Shown: positions 1 through 9,918, counted from the first letter of the stretch. The stretch: 64,000 nt of DNA from Chitinophaga varians (GCF_012641275.1 NZ_JABAIA010000001.1:496001-560000); one strand, 5' to 3'. The notes: generated by a model from the sequence alone, not told the origin. Made by a program: numbers and translations.

Positions 1-588
1 GAAAATGGACAGGGTGGTATCTGCTGCCAGCCATTCCTGCGTGTTTCGTTCGTTGTATTTGGGCACTCCTTTCAGTATATGTATGACCCCGTTTTTCATG
101 CCCAGGTTACGTTTGCCCACATCATATACCAGGCTTCCGTTAAAGGCCGTGGGAAAGGCATCAGCGTTGGTGCCTATAACGCCCACGGAAATATAGGACG
201 ACATGCCGCCAAGGCAGGCATAGCGGTTGTCCAGCTGCGTGGGGATAACGGACGTGTATAAACGGTCTTTGAGCATCAGATTTTTCAGGGCGGTACGCAG
301 ACTGTCCCTGTTCATCCGGTCAAAGTCGTCCGGCTTTTTGATGCCGATATCGTTAAACGCTTTATTGTCCGGCGCCCATATGGTGAAAGGCCCATCTGTA
401 TTGAGACTGTCCAGCAGCCCCGTTTGCTGCAAAGCGGCAGACAACAGGCTCAGATCGTAGTTATTGTGTATAAAGTCACCTATAGTGCGGATATCGGACG
501 TGTGTTCGTCACCGGTAACGTCTATCTTTTTACAGGCCGTTACCCACAGCATCAACAAGGAAATATAAGCGATGAAGTATCTTTTCAT
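1..588 (-). CDS. Fasciclin (FAS1) domain lipoprotein, 3' end cut by the window
   Basis: The reading frame opens at an ATG at 588 and runs off the left edge, so 196 residues are visible. A lipoprotein signal is clear: hydrophobic residues 4-17 followed by V-T-A-C with the lipid-bearing Cys at 19. The rest matches a FAS1 domain: a GPFTIWAPDNKAF block typical of the first conserved FAS1 segment, and later NGVIHILKGV typical of the second. FAS1 domains act in adhesion or protein contacts at the cell surface. It follows the 387-residue lipoprotein by 7 bases and is probably the distal gene of the TonB-receptor operon. The ligand cannot be read from sequence. Confidence 0.85.
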   Translation of the reverse strand, partial: MKRYFIAYISLLMLWVTACKKIDVTGDEHTSDIRTIGDFIHNNYDLSLLSAALQQTGLLDSLNTDGPFTIWAPDNKAFNDIGIKKPDDFDRMNRDSLRTALKNLMLKDRLYTSVIPTQLDNRYACLGGMSSYISVGVIGTNADAFPTAFNGSLVYDVGKRNLGMKNGVIHILKGVPKYNERNTQEWLAADTTLSIF

Positions 589-595
589 GATTCGT

Positions 596-1759
596 TTATT
601 TATAGACAGGCGGATCATAACGGCGCTGCAGCGTGGTGATGTACATATTGCCATTCACATATTCTACGGTGTTGACAGTAGCAAATGACCGCGGATTATA
701 GACACCGGAGTAAACGGAGATGACCATGCCCGTACGCACATCACCACCGAGGTTGAACACGGCCGCCGGCGCTTCAGGACCTAGTGCAAAAGAGGTGTAG
801 TTACCTTTGCTGTCATCAGACTGTTCGCCCTGGTCAGGCGGCGTACCAGGACTAAGGATATTGAACATCTGTCCGGACGTACCGGCATAAATATGGTTGG
901 CGGTAGAATCCGGGAACAGCGGGAAGTTGCTGTAAGGATGCACTACAGGTTCCTGTGAGCGGGTCACGCCGGTCATGAAGGCATTCGTATATCCTTTGAT
1001 CTTCTGCCGGTCTTTTGCATAGAGCGTATAGAAGATGTTCATGGTATCCCTGATACAGGTGTTTTTGCTGTTATCATCGAATACAAAGGTCTGCGCATAC
1101 CCTTCTGAGCTCAGGTTGTAAAAGTTGGTGTACACCAGTGAATCCGACAACGGGATTTTGGTGAATATTTCCTTGCGGAGGTAGAGCCCTGTCTTCCTTG
1201 TGTATACAGATTTTTCCAGTATGTTCATCGTATAGATCTCGCCTTGTTCGAGGTTGACAGTAGTATCCACCAGTATGCCTTTTCTGGCGCTGGCTGGCAG
1301 GGAGTAGAACGGGTCGTTGCTGCGTGGCCGTGAGATGAACATAAACCGGTGGCTACCGCTTTTCACCATGCCGTAGCCGGAGAGGTCGTAGCCGTTCACG
1401 ATAGGGCCTACGGGTATTTTTGCCGTACCGGGAAACTCCTTCTGCCACAGGGCGGTATTGCCGGCATCGGGGTATGGTCTTGCCAGCGGGCCCCTGGTGG
1501 TCATAAAATCGAAGGTAACGTCTGCGTTGACAGGCATGCCGGAAGCATCCAGCACCGGGTCTATCAGCATGGTCAGGAAAGGTTGCGGAGCATCTTTGTT
1601 GTCGATAGTGACGTTATAGGTCAGACAGTTGAACACCCGGAGATAAGCGGGTGAACTGACATCCGGGAAATCCGTTTTACGGCAGCCTGCTGCCAGGATA
1701 CAAACCAAAGCGATCAGTCCCCCTAAAAAATGAATCTTGTTTTTATATTCCTGCTTCAT
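596..1759 (-). CDS. Surface lipoprotein of unknown function (DUF4397-like)
   Basis: 387 residues with a lipoprotein signal: a hydrophobic stretch at about 11-24 ending in A-A-G-C, Cys at 26. The mature start (AYLRVFNCL) resembles the opening strand of DUF4397 modules. The body is rich in beta-strand and Thr/Asn/Tyr, as expected for a secreted binding protein. No catalytic motif is visible. It lies 6 bases downstream of the larger DUF4397-like lipoprotein and 7 bases upstream of the fasciclin lipoprotein, so co-expression is very likely. The assignment to DUF4397 is weak; the lipoprotein call is firm. Confidence 0.75.
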   Translation of the reverse strand: MKQEYKNKIHFLGGLIALVCILAAGCRKTDFPDVSSPAYLRVFNCLTYNVTIDNKDAPQPFLTMLIDPVLDASGMPVNADVTFDFMTTRGPLARPYPDAGNTALWQKEFPGTAKIPVGPIVNGYDLSGYGMVKSGSHRFMFISRPRSNDPFYSLPASARKGILVDTTVNLEQGEIYTMNILEKSVYTRKTGLYLRKEIFTKIPLSDSLVYTNFYNLSSEGYAQTFVFDDNSKNTCIRDTMNIFYTLYAKDRQKIKGYTNAFMTGVTRSQEPVVHPYSNFPLFPDSTANHIYAGTSGQMFNILSPGTPPDQGEQSDDSKGNYTSFALGPEAPAAVFNLGGDVRTGMVISVYSGVYNPRSFATVNTVEYVNGNMYITTLQRRYDPPVYK

Positions 1760-1765
1760 GGGCCA

Positions 1766-3499
1766 TTATTGGTTATGTTTGATGATAATCATGCTGGCAG
1801 CGGCTTCGCCGGCATTCTTCGGATGCAGGCTACCTGTCAGCGCTACGGTATACACGCCTGTTTCATAAGCGGGCAGCAAGCCGGCATATAATTCCGGACG
1901 GGCAATAAAATCAGTACCGGACAGCTGCGGAATTTCCTGTATCCAGTCACCCGGCAGCACACCCGGCTGGGAAGCGTATACGCCCAGCTTTTTGATGCCC
2001 GTCAAAGGAGAGAAAAAGATATACGGCTGATCAGTGATGACCTGTCCCCTACTGATATGCTGGCTGCTGCCGCCTCTGAAGCTCAGGAAATCATTCAACA
2101 GCGCGCCATTGGCGCCTGTGAAGGTCACTTCAGGGATATCAGTGGTAAGGTTCAGGAAACGTATCTTAAACGGCATGGAATAAGTATACTGGTCATTGCT
2201 GCCGTCATCGCCTTTAGGGTTGCTGCTGAGATAAAAACTACCGCTGAGGTTATTGGCCACCAGCTTCATCGCCGGTTGACCATTCTCTCCCGGATATACC
2301 CAGGCGGTATAGTTATCGCTGCCCTGTATGGTCAGGGACTGCTCGGCGAGTTTCTTACCGCTGGCATCTGTGAGCTGCACGGTATGTGTACCGTTGACCA
2401 ATGTTTTATATCCGGTAGCTTTGGAAAAAGCCATAGCACCTTCCTGCAGGGGCTTGCTGTCCACGCTGACAGAAACAGATACACCGGGCATGGCATTCAC
2501 CGCCTGTAAACGGCCATAGGTGATATTTAACGCTTCTTTGTTGTCTGCGATGATACGATAGCTGTTGATACCTGCCGGAGAAGCAGAACTGCTGCCGGCA
2601 TCGAGCGAGCTAAAGCTCATGCTGGCGCATACCATGATGGTATAAACACCACCGGGCTGAAATGTACGTATAGGCGCATACGTAAGGCGGGTATCTACTA
2701 CAGGATTGTTACCGTTTGTCATGGTGCCTGTCGTTCTGTTAACAACGCTCAACAACTCATCAGCATTTACTCTCACGGCCGGCAGCAGTCTGCCGTCGTT
2801 GGTCATCGCTTTAAACTGGTAAGTACCATAAGGCAGTTCTATATAATCTGAATATTTCCCGGTGGCGATGTTGTTGGTAGTGGCGCTTACTTTTGTCCCG
2901 TCTGCAAATACGAGTGACATATCTCCTTCAAGAGACGCTGCATCCGGTGCGGAGCTGAGGTTCAGCAGGCGTATTTTGAAATGTTCCGGGTTGGCCGGCG
3001 GGGATATGGAGCGAGGAATGGCAAACAGGGAGTCATCACCCAGTATATTGCTGCCCCCATGATCGCCGTACAACACATTGTAGAAATCGGTCGGGTTGTT
3101 CACATCCTCATGGATATCAAACTCCTTGGGATATATCAGTTCCTTATGACCGTATATCATGCTCCCGATTTTTATATGTGCGTTCCCGTTAGCGCCGATA
3201 AACCGCTGCGGAATGGTATAACTGCTGCCCATACGACCGTTCTGAAAATACAGTGTAGGCCGTGCGTCGAGAAAGTACCCTTCGATATTAGGCTGTACGA
3301 AACTGGTCAGTGGCGTATCATTGATGATCAGTTCTGTGGCAGTCCGTCCCATGTTCATCAGCCGCACGGTGGATGCTGTCAGCGGCGGCTGTTGCGGCAG
3401 TTCCCGGAACAGGTAGTCCGCTTTGTCTTTCTTGCAGGCCCACAGCCCTGTAAGAAGGAATGTCAGGAAAAAATATTTTACTGCTTGCATTATCTTCAT
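1766..3499 (-). CDS. DUF4397 domain-containing lipoprotein
   Basis: 577 residues with a signal peptide ending L-W-A-C (lipid Cys about residue 22). It carries repeated modules of the DUF4397 type. Segments such as FKIRLLNLSS and FKIRFLNLTT each open a beta-sandwich, and VYTIMVCAS and VYTVALTG close modules. Such proteins are outer-membrane-attached, often beside TonB receptors in Bacteroidota; their ligands are mostly unknown. The start is 16 bases past the receptor gene's stop, so it is translated from the same mRNA. I infer a role in ligand capture or as a receptor lid, standing where SusD would be in a classical SusCD pair. Confidence 0.75.
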   Translation of the reverse strand: MKIMQAVKYFFLTFLLTGLWACKKDKADYLFRELPQQPPLTASTVRLMNMGRTATELIINDTPLTSFVQPNIEGYFLDARPTLYFQNGRMGSSYTIPQRFIGANGNAHIKIGSMIYGHKELIYPKEFDIHEDVNNPTDFYNVLYGDHGGSNILGDDSLFAIPRSISPPANPEHFKIRLLNLSSAPDAASLEGDMSLVFADGTKVSATTNNIATGKYSDYIELPYGTYQFKAMTNDGRLLPAVRVNADELLSVVNRTTGTMTNGNNPVVDTRLTYAPIRTFQPGGVYTIMVCASMSFSSLDAGSSSASPAGINSYRIIADNKEALNITYGRLQAVNAMPGVSVSVSVDSKPLQEGAMAFSKATGYKTLVNGTHTVQLTDASGKKLAEQSLTIQGSDNYTAWVYPGENGQPAMKLVANNLSGSFYLSSNPKGDDGSNDQYTYSMPFKIRFLNLTTDIPEVTFTGANGALLNDFLSFRGGSSQHISRGQVITDQPYIFFSPLTGIKKLGVYASQPGVLPGDWIQEIPQLSGTDFIARPELYAGLLPAYETGVYTVALTGSLHPKNAGEAAASMIIIKHNQ

Positions 3500-3515
3500 T
3501 TTGCGGTCTTTCCCT

Positions 3516-6500
3516 TTAGAAAATATTATAATTCAATCCCAGCATAAATTCAGTGCCTCTGAAATAACTGCGACGGATATACATGTTACCGTAGTACTTC
3601 CCTCCGGTGCCGGGATTGGCATATACTTCTCTCCAGGCGGGGTTGAGAATGTTTTTGGCATATCCTTTCAGTTGTAACCTTTTGGTGAGATATTGACTGA
3701 AAACAAAATCCAGTACGGGTGCAGGCCTGCTGTACAGGTCGGGCTCACCGGTCAGGTTGATCTGTATCAGCCGCTCACCTACTTCGTTGAACGTAAGGGT
3801 GAGGTCTGTGCGGGTGCGCGGGTTGTTATAGTTCAGATAAGCGTTGATGGAATAAGGCGCCTGTTCAAACAGCGGGCTGTTGGACGGGGACCGGCGGTCC
3901 ACGATCCTGGAATCGTTTAGCCGTTCAGGTGACTTTTTGATTTCACTCTGTGCCAGCAACAGGTTGGAACCGAGATTAAAGTTCCGAAGCGGATACCACC
4001 ATCTGCCGAGGTTTTTCACTACTTCCAGCTCGATGCCATATACCTGTCCACGGTTAGGGTCATTCTCAAAGCGGATGGCCGGAAACTCAGGGAAACGGGC
4101 GTCCAGGCCGGCAGAGTTCTGGGTGTACACCTTCGTCAGCTGATGGTCTATCTGTTTGTAAAAGGCAGAAGCGGCGATCACTTCACCGGAATGAGGGAAC
4201 CATTCCCAACGGAAATCGTAGTTGGTAGTGGACTGGTTCACCAGTTTGGGATTACCCACTACCAGTGCAAACTGGAAGGGATCGAACTCAAACACGTTGG
4301 TGATTTCACGCAGCTCCGGCCTTGCCAGCGTGGTGCTGTACCCTAAGCGGAAGTTCATGTTTTCCTGCAGGGTATAGGTAAGGTTCAGGGAATAATAGGG
4401 CTTATAGTCTGTTTTGTAGACAGAGTAAGGTTGGGTAAATACCAGCTTCACGGTCTGCCCGTCTTTGTTGGGGGTGGTCAGTGCAGGGTCCAGGAAAACG
4501 CCGGCAGTGTCCACCGCCGTGCGGATATCGGTCAGCTCAAAACGGGCACCACCTGTTAACCGCAGGTTGTCCAGCAGGTGCAGGTCCAGCATACCATAGA
4601 AAGCGCGTGTTTCAAAGGAGCCTTTATAGTTATTGGGAGATTTCTGTGCGTTGTACAGGAACCCGCCAACAGCAGGCTGTCCTTCACCGACAGGGCCGTT
4701 TGGTTGTTTGATGCCGATCTGGTCATAGCCTACGAGTCGATCGAGGTTGCCATGAACGGTATACAGCGCCTGGTTGCCGGTGGACGAGAAGTTGGAGCCT
4801 GGCAATGAAAGCACGTTTTCCCTGAACTGACGGTCGCGGAAAAGGTAGTTGAAGCCTGTTTTGAATTCCTGCCGTTTGCCCAGCAGGCGGAAAGGCAGCG
4901 TCAGATCGGCTTTGTAGTTATAGTTCGTTTCCTTCAGGCTGCGGTAACGACGGCCGTTGGGATCTGCCTGGATGATACCGTAGGGGCCATAGCCATTCAC
5001 ATAACCGGACACCAGTGAATAATATACTGGTGTGCCGGTAACACCGGTAGAATTAGGCAGGCTGCCAGGCACGCTGATAGCACCGCCGCCAACAGGCGTG
5101 TAAGCCGCGAGGTTCACAAAACGGTAATCCGGATCATCCTGGCTGGAAGTGGAGGTGGCGAAGTTGTAACTCAACCGGGGCGCGTATTCGCCCGCTGTCA
5201 GTTTATGTTCCCCCTGCAGGTTAAAGGTATTGAGGGTACGGTAGCTGCGCTTCAGCGAATACACGATGTTGCTCACATCTCCTGATAAACCGGTGTACTC
5301 GTAGGCGCCGTATAAATTGGTCGCCTGTACTTCCGCTCCCCTGCTGCCCATGTACTGCATACTGATTTCATGACGGGGATTAAAGCGGTAAGTGAGGCCT
5401 CCGAGAAATCCATAGTTGAGCGTGGAGGTACCGGTATTTTCCTTGTAGGAGATATACTTCCCCAGGTTGATGTTATTAGGTGTGATATAATTAGGGATGA
5501 TACGGGTGCTGTTCACCTGGTTATTACCAGTAAGTACGCCCTGGTAGATGCTCCACTGGGTGAGGTCTCCGCCGTGGATGTCTGTCGCCCGCTGATAGTA
5601 GTTGACACCAGCGATCACGCCCAGTTTATGTTTGCGAAAAGCGTTAAAGCTGTTGCCGTAGGTCACGGAGTAAAGCTGGTTCATTTTCGCTGTTGTATAA
5701 CGGGTAGTGAGCACCGGGTCGAAGCCGTGCATAATATTGTTGATGCGGTTCACCTCCTGCTTCAGCTGCGGGTCATTGCCGCTGTTGGCGATCATGGACT
5801 GCACCTGTGAAAATCCACCGGGGTATTGACTACCGAGTGCAATGAAGTCTTTAGACAGGCCTGCCTGCTTCACTTTCTGGCCCAGGAAACCGGGGTCTGC
5901 ATTGTTGAAGCTGTTGATGCTGCCTCCCAGTCCGATATTGGAATTGAAGCCTGTCTGCGCGATAACGCTGAGCACCGCCGTATCCGGCACAGAGCGGGTT
6001 TTCAGTTCGATGATGCCCGCAGCGGCATCGGCCGGTTTGTCTGGCGTATAGGTTTTATAGATGGTGATATTATCGAGCAGGGCTGCCGGCACGAGGTCCA
6101 GCGGGATAGCGCTGCGGTCCGGATCAGAAGAGGCGAGGCGTACGCCGTTGAGCTGTCCGATCACGCTTCTGTCGCCCAGACCGCGGATAGCCACATATTT
6201 ATCGTCAGTGATGGTAACACCGGACACCCGTTGTAAAGCCTGGGTGGTGGTGATGCTGGCCGTTCTTTCGATGTTGGCCGCAGAGATGGCGTCCTGCACG
6301 ATGGCGGAGGCTTTTCTTTCTGCGAGGACGGAAGCTTCCGTATTGGTTTTACGGCGGGCCTGTACCTGTACTTCATTCAGCTGGGTACGGGAAGGTTTCA
6401 TCGCGATCTGCAGGGAGGTGGTGCCTGCTGCTACTTTCAGTTCCTGTTGCTGGTAACCGATATAGGAGATCACCAGTACAGCGCCTTCTTCCGGGATGCT

Positions 6501-6998
6501 GATGCTGAAATGGCCGGAGCCGTCAGTGATAACGCCGCCGCTCTGGCCTTTGATGCGGATACCTACGCCCGGCAGGGGCGTGCCGTTGTTTTTATCCGTT
6601 ACGGTACCTTTCACCGGCGGAGGAATGGCGCTCAGGGGCACGACCGTGATTTTATTGTCGCTATACACCTGTGCCGCCAATCCGGCCGGGGCAAGCAATT
6701 TGTCCAGGATCTCCAGCAGTGGCGCATCGTCGGTATGGATAGACACCCGTTGCGCATTATCCACTTTTTCATCGTTGAAGTAGATCCGGATACCGGACCT
6801 GGCAGACAGCTGTTCCAGTGCTGTCCGGAGCGGCGTTTTCCTGAAATCGGCCGAGAGGCGTGTCCGTTCCACGGACTGCCCTTTGGTGCTCACACTGGCC
6901 ATCAGGTTTGTTGTAACAATGGAAGCCACCATTACATAAAAGGAGATACGCATAACCCATTTAAAATAAGCGCAGGGTTTCCCCAGGAAAAAATTCAT
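3516..6998 (-). CDS. TonB-dependent outer-membrane receptor with STN signalling domain
   Basis: 1160 residues. Order of parts: signal peptide about 1-36; STN (secretin/TonB short N-terminus) about 58-112; carboxypeptidase-D-regulatory-like module about 128-198 with the GTVTDKNNGTPLPGV opening; plug about 225-330, including IRGLGDRSVIGQLNGVRL; then a long 22-strand-type barrel ending in YNIF. The STN domain is what FecA-class receptors use to signal to a FecR protein, and FecR and sigma genes lie directly upstream. It therefore fits substrate-sensing transport across the outer membrane, energised by TonB. There is no adjacent SusD gene; DUF4397 lipoproteins follow instead. The substrate (siderophore, glycan or peptide) is not readable. 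Confidence 0.93.
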   Translation of the reverse strand: MNFFLGKPCAYFKWVMRISFYVMVASIVTTNLMASVSTKGQSVERTRLSADFRKTPLRTALEQLSARSGIRIYFNDEKVDNAQRVSIHTDDAPLLEILDKLLAPAGLAAQVYSDNKITVVPLSAIPPPVKGTVTDKNNGTPLPGVGIRIKGQSGGVITDGSGHFSISIPEEGAVLVISYIGYQQQELKVAAGTTSLQIAMKPSRTQLNEVQVQARRKTNTEASVLAERKASAIVQDAISAANIERTASITTTQALQRVSGVTITDDKYVAIRGLGDRSVIGQLNGVRLASSDPDRSAIPLDLVPAALLDNITIYKTYTPDKPADAAAGIIELKTRSVPDTAVLSVIAQTGFNSNIGLGGSINSFNNADPGFLGQKVKQAGLSKDFIALGSQYPGGFSQVQSMIANSGNDPQLKQEVNRINNIMHGFDPVLTTRYTTAKMNQLYSVTYGNSFNAFRKHKLGVIAGVNYYQRATDIHGGDLTQWSIYQGVLTGNNQVNSTRIIPNYITPNNINLGKYISYKENTGTSTLNYGFLGGLTYRFNPRHEISMQYMGSRGAEVQATNLYGAYEYTGLSGDVSNIVYSLKRSYRTLNTFNLQGEHKLTAGEYAPRLSYNFATSTSSQDDPDYRFVNLAAYTPVGGGAISVPGSLPNSTGVTGTPVYYSLVSGYVNGYGPYGIIQADPNGRRYRSLKETNYNYKADLTLPFRLLGKRQEFKTGFNYLFRDRQFRENVLSLPGSNFSSTGNQALYTVHGNLDRLVGYDQIGIKQPNGPVGEGQPAVGGFLYNAQKSPNNYKGSFETRAFYGMLDLHLLDNLRLTGGARFELTDIRTAVDTAGVFLDPALTTPNKDGQTVKLVFTQPYSVYKTDYKPYYSLNLTYTLQENMNFRLGYSTTLARPELREITNVFEFDPFQFALVVGNPKLVNQSTTNYDFRWEWFPHSGEVIAASAFYKQIDHQLTKVYTQNSAGLDARFPEFPAIRFENDPNRGQVYGIELEVVKNLGRWWYPLRNFNLGSNLLLAQSEIKKSPERLNDSRIVDRRSPSNSPLFEQAPYSINAYLNYNNPRTRTDLTLTFNEVGERLIQINLTGEPDLYSRPAPVLDFVFSQYLTKRLQLKGYAKNILNPAWREVYANPGTGGKYYGNMYIRRSYFRGTEFMLGLNYNIF

Positions 6999-7175
6999 AC
7001 TTTTACCTTGTTAATTAGTTAATCCTTCGGGTTAGTTAATGACAGCGACGCGATGATGCGGTTTCTCAGGCCTGGTATCATCAGCATCGCACCTTAAACC
7101 GGGTACGCTTGCGTGATCCGGTTTTTTCTTTGCCGCGTTATGTAAATCTTTCTTCCATGCTATGGATTTTAATGA

Positions 7176-8153
7176 TCAGGAAATATGTATAATACCGTTT
7201 GCCTGCCGGCTGAAGTGCAGGCCGTATACTTTACTTAATATTTTCAGGATATCGTTGAGTGATTGGGAATGATCAAAAATGCCGCTGATCTCCATATTTT
7301 TCAGCTGTGTCTTTTTGAAGGCGAACGTCACGCCATAGCGGCTTTGAAGGGATATCACCACTTCCGACAGGAAGTCTTTTTCAAAGGTAAGGCTTCCTTC
7401 TTTCCAGGACATTTTCGTTTGTGCGTGTACGGTCCTTACCTGTTGGGTGCCGGCATCTTCATTGATGCGCAGCTCCTGGTCAGCGGTGAGGTATGCGATA
7501 CGGCTGCTGTCGGCCGATTTAAACACCGCCACCTTTCCGGAGGCTACGGTCACCTTGTATATTTGTGGTGCCGCATGTGCGTGGATACTGAAAGCGGTGC
7601 CCAGTACTTTGGTCCTGTAGCCGCCACTTTCGATAATAAAAGGATGTCCGGGATCAGGATGGATGTCGAAATATGCTTCTCCCTGAAGATATACCGTGCG
7701 GTCATCAGCAAATGCTTCCGGGTACCGCAGGTGGCTGTTGGCATTGAGCCATACCACAGAACTGTCTGTCAGCGTGATCTTGGTCATCTGTCCGCCTTGT
7801 GTGCGCAGGTCCAGCATTTTGGCGAGCGGCTTGCGTGTTTTCACGGCCGACTGGTACCACCAGCCACCGCCGGCCACCAGCGCGGCTGAAATAACGGAAG
7901 CGGCAATACGCCACCGTACCACGCGTGAGCTACGGCGAACAGTCAGCGTTTCTTCCTGCGGCGCGGCCATATCCAGCTGTACCTGCACGGCCTCAAAAAT
8001 GCGCTGTCCCAGTTCACGGCGATTAACGTCCTGGTCTTTACCGGGCGTATGCAGCTGTTCAAACCAGTTATTAAGCCAGATGGTTTCTTCCGGTGTGGCT
8101 TTTCCGTTGAGATAATTATCTATAAGCCTGTTTAATTCATTCCTGTCCTGCAT
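7176..8153 (-). CDS. FecR family anti-sigma factor
   Basis: 325 residues. The N-terminal cytoplasmic part (1-78) has the usual ...LINNYLxGxAxxEE-type helix opening (here NRLIDNYLNGKATPEE). One transmembrane segment lies at about 82-100. A periplasmic FecR domain follows at about 112-205 (VWLNANSHLRYPEAF, VYLQGEAYFDI, VLGTAFSI), and a C-terminal DUF4974-like domain at about 255-323 that would meet the receptor STN domain. It binds and controls the ECF sigma factor encoded 95 bases upstream. The 177-base gap to the receptor gene holds no gene and may carry the sigma-dependent promoter. Confidence 0.93.
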   Translation of the reverse strand: MQDRNELNRLIDNYLNGKATPEETIWLNNWFEQLHTPGKDQDVNRRELGQRIFEAVQVQLDMAAPQEETLTVRRSSRVVRWRIAASVISAALVAGGGWWYQSAVKTRKPLAKMLDLRTQGGQMTKITLTDSSVVWLNANSHLRYPEAFADDRTVYLQGEAYFDIHPDPGHPFIIESGGYRTKVLGTAFSIHAHAAPQIYKVTVASGKVAVFKSADSSRIAYLTADQELRINEDAGTQQVRTVHAQTKMSWKEGSLTFEKDFLSEVVISLQSRYGVTFAFKKTQLKNMEISGIFDHSQSLNDILKILSKVYGLHFSRQANGIIHIS

Positions 8154-8248
8154 GGAAGTAGTAATTACAACACCGGCTGATGGCCGGTGTCAATCATACT
8201 TACCGCAAGTGGGGACTTACACCTACGCAGTGCTACGTTAAATTAATG

Positions 8249-8833
8249 TTACCTGCGGATAGACAAGAGGACCAACAGCGCGATATAGTCTTTCAGGTTC
8301 ACCCGCATTATGCGGAGTGCTTTTACGAGGTGGTTGTTGACAGTTTTGGGGGAGATGTTCAGCATTTCAGCGATCTGCTGCGTATTGAAGCCCTGTATAC
8401 GGCTCATGGTAAACACTTCCCGGCATTTGTCGGGCAGTTCATTGATCCTTTGCTGTACGGCGGCATTCAGCTCATTAAAAGATAATTGTTCTGTCGTGTT
8501 ATGGGTAATTTCCTGCAGGGGGGCATGTTGCAGGTATTTGTGGTGGGACAACTGTTTACGGTAGGTATTGAGTATCCTGTTTTTGGCAACGCCATATAAC
8601 CAGGCGCCCACAGGCTTTCCGGGGTCCAGCGCTTCGCGCTGTATCCACAGGGCCACAAACACTTCCTGGGTGATCTCTTCCGCCAATGTTTTCTCGCCCA
8701 GCTTGTAATAAGCGAGGTCGTACTGCTTCTCCCAATAGAAATCATACAGCGCACGGAAAGCTTTTTCATCGCCCTGACGCAGCCTTTCTACCAGCAGCCC
8801 TTCATCCGGAAGTCCTTCCTTTTCAATAGCCAT
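8249..8833 (-). CDS. ECF RNA polymerase sigma-70 factor (FecI-like)
   Basis: 194 residues. Sigma region 2 lies at about 25-92 (LAEEITQEVFVALW). Region 4 lies at about 125-180, with a helix-turn-helix QQIAEMLNISPKTVNNHLVKAL. The length fits the Bacteroidota FecI-like group. It should direct transcription of the receptor and lipoprotein genes once the FecR/receptor signal releases it. A TAnnTTTG-type element ends only a few bases before the ATG, which suggests a very short or absent 5' leader. Confidence 0.93.
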   Translation of the reverse strand: MAIEKEGLPDEGLLVERLRQGDEKAFRALYDFYWEKQYDLAYYKLGEKTLAEEITQEVFVALWIQREALDPGKPVGAWLYGVAKNRILNTYRKQLSHHKYLQHAPLQEITHNTTEQLSFNELNAAVQQRINELPDKCREVFTMSRIQGFNTQQIAEMLNISPKTVNNHLVKALRIMRVNLKDYIALLVLLSIRR

Positions 8834-8837
8834 ATGT

Positions 8838-8845
8838 CAAAAGTA
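8838..8845 (-). promoter_or_regulatory. TAnnTTTG -7 element of the sigma-factor gene
   Basis: Exact match to the Bacteroidota -7 consensus (TACTTTTG on the minus strand), 4 bases before the ATG at 8833. No TTTG -33 element is seen at the usual distance. The closeness to the start codon would give an almost leaderless transcript, if it is used. Confidence 0.4.
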
Positions 8846-8927
8846 ATCAGCAGCCGGTAAGATCGCATATAAAATAATTGTTAAGACATTGTTTCCTTTA
8901 TCAGTGGCACCTGCGGCGGAAGAGGGA

Positions 8928-9872
8928 CTATTCCCTCACCGCCGTTTTATCCTGTAAAATCATTTTTGCAATATCATCTTTACGTTTGAAGCTCACGCCC
9001 TTGTGGTCTTGTATATAACGGATGATGTCATGTGCGGCTTTCACCATCTGTGGCGTACCGCCGATGCGGTCATGAAAACTGATGGACATTTGTCTGCGGC
9101 GTTGCGCACTTTCCAGGTACAGCTGGTCGAACTCCATCTTCACCTGTTCAACAAACTGGCCGGCAGAGAAATTTTTCCCTTCTATCAACAGGATATCATT
9201 GCAGCGCAGGGTGTAGGGCACTACGGCAAAATCTTTCCGGTTGACCTGTATCACAAAAGGTTCATCTCTGCTCAGGTCATCAATATGATAAATAAAACCC
9301 AGTTCCTGTAATATCTTCAGGGTATTTTCTCCTCTCCGTAACCAGTTGGCGTTATATCCTACGGGCATTACGCCCGTTACCTGTTTCACGGCGTCTGCAC
9401 CGTCTTTGATAAACTTTTTCTCTTCCTCATAAGAAAGGTTGTACTGCGAACTCCAGTTCATCCCGTGCGCTGCTGCTTCATGGCCGCGGCGAACGATCTC
9501 CTTCGCCAGTTCCGGATGATTGAGCACTGCTGTGCCCACCATGTGGGAAGTCACTTTAATGCCCAGTTTGTCCCAGTTGTCCAGCATTCTGGGAATACCT
9601 TCCTTGTAGCCGTACTGGTACCAGGTAGCGGCAGGCAGGTCACGGAAACCTTGCTGCATATTTTGCGGGAAAGGGCTTTCTGCATTGTCCGGCTGGCCAC
9701 CGGCTTCAAACTGCATGGACACGGAGACCACCAGCCGGGAACCATCGGCCCAGTGAGTAGGATTATTCATGATTTTTGTTTTTGGGCTGTCAGAAAAAAG
9801 TTGCGTAAAGGGTAAAACGCTGAGTGCGCCGGTGGCGCTGGCCTGTTTGATAAATGTTCTGCGATTGCTCAT
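8928..9872 (-). CDS. Polysaccharide deacetylase (NodB-like) family protein, Tat-type leader
   Basis: 314 residues. The N-terminus (NRRTFIKQASATGALSVLP) is a twin-arginine or lipid-less secretion leader. The fold follows the allantoinase/PuuE-like branch of carbohydrate esterase family 4: SRLVVSVSMQFEAGG opening, LGIKVTSHMVG, then GHEAAAHGMNWSSQ with the metal-binding histidine region, and SISFHDRIGGTPQMV near the end. The canonical Asp-Asp of motif 1 is not obvious, so a C-N hydrolase with another substrate is possible. It lies 94 bases upstream of the sigma gene on the same strand, but the sigma gene appears to have its own promoter. Confidence 0.8.
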   Translation of the reverse strand: MSNRRTFIKQASATGALSVLPFTQLFSDSPKTKIMNNPTHWADGSRLVVSVSMQFEAGGQPDNAESPFPQNMQQGFRDLPAATWYQYGYKEGIPRMLDNWDKLGIKVTSHMVGTAVLNHPELAKEIVRRGHEAAAHGMNWSSQYNLSYEEEKKFIKDGADAVKQVTGVMPVGYNANWLRRGENTLKILQELGFIYHIDDLSRDEPFVIQVNRKDFAVVPYTLRCNDILLIEGKNFSAGQFVEQVKMEFDQLYLESAQRRRQMSISFHDRIGGTPQMVKAAHDIIRYIQDHKGVSFKRKDDIAKMILQDKTAVRE

Positions 9873-9918
9873 ACAATTGAACTGTTTGACTACACAAATG
9901 TCGTCCGCTAAAAACGCA

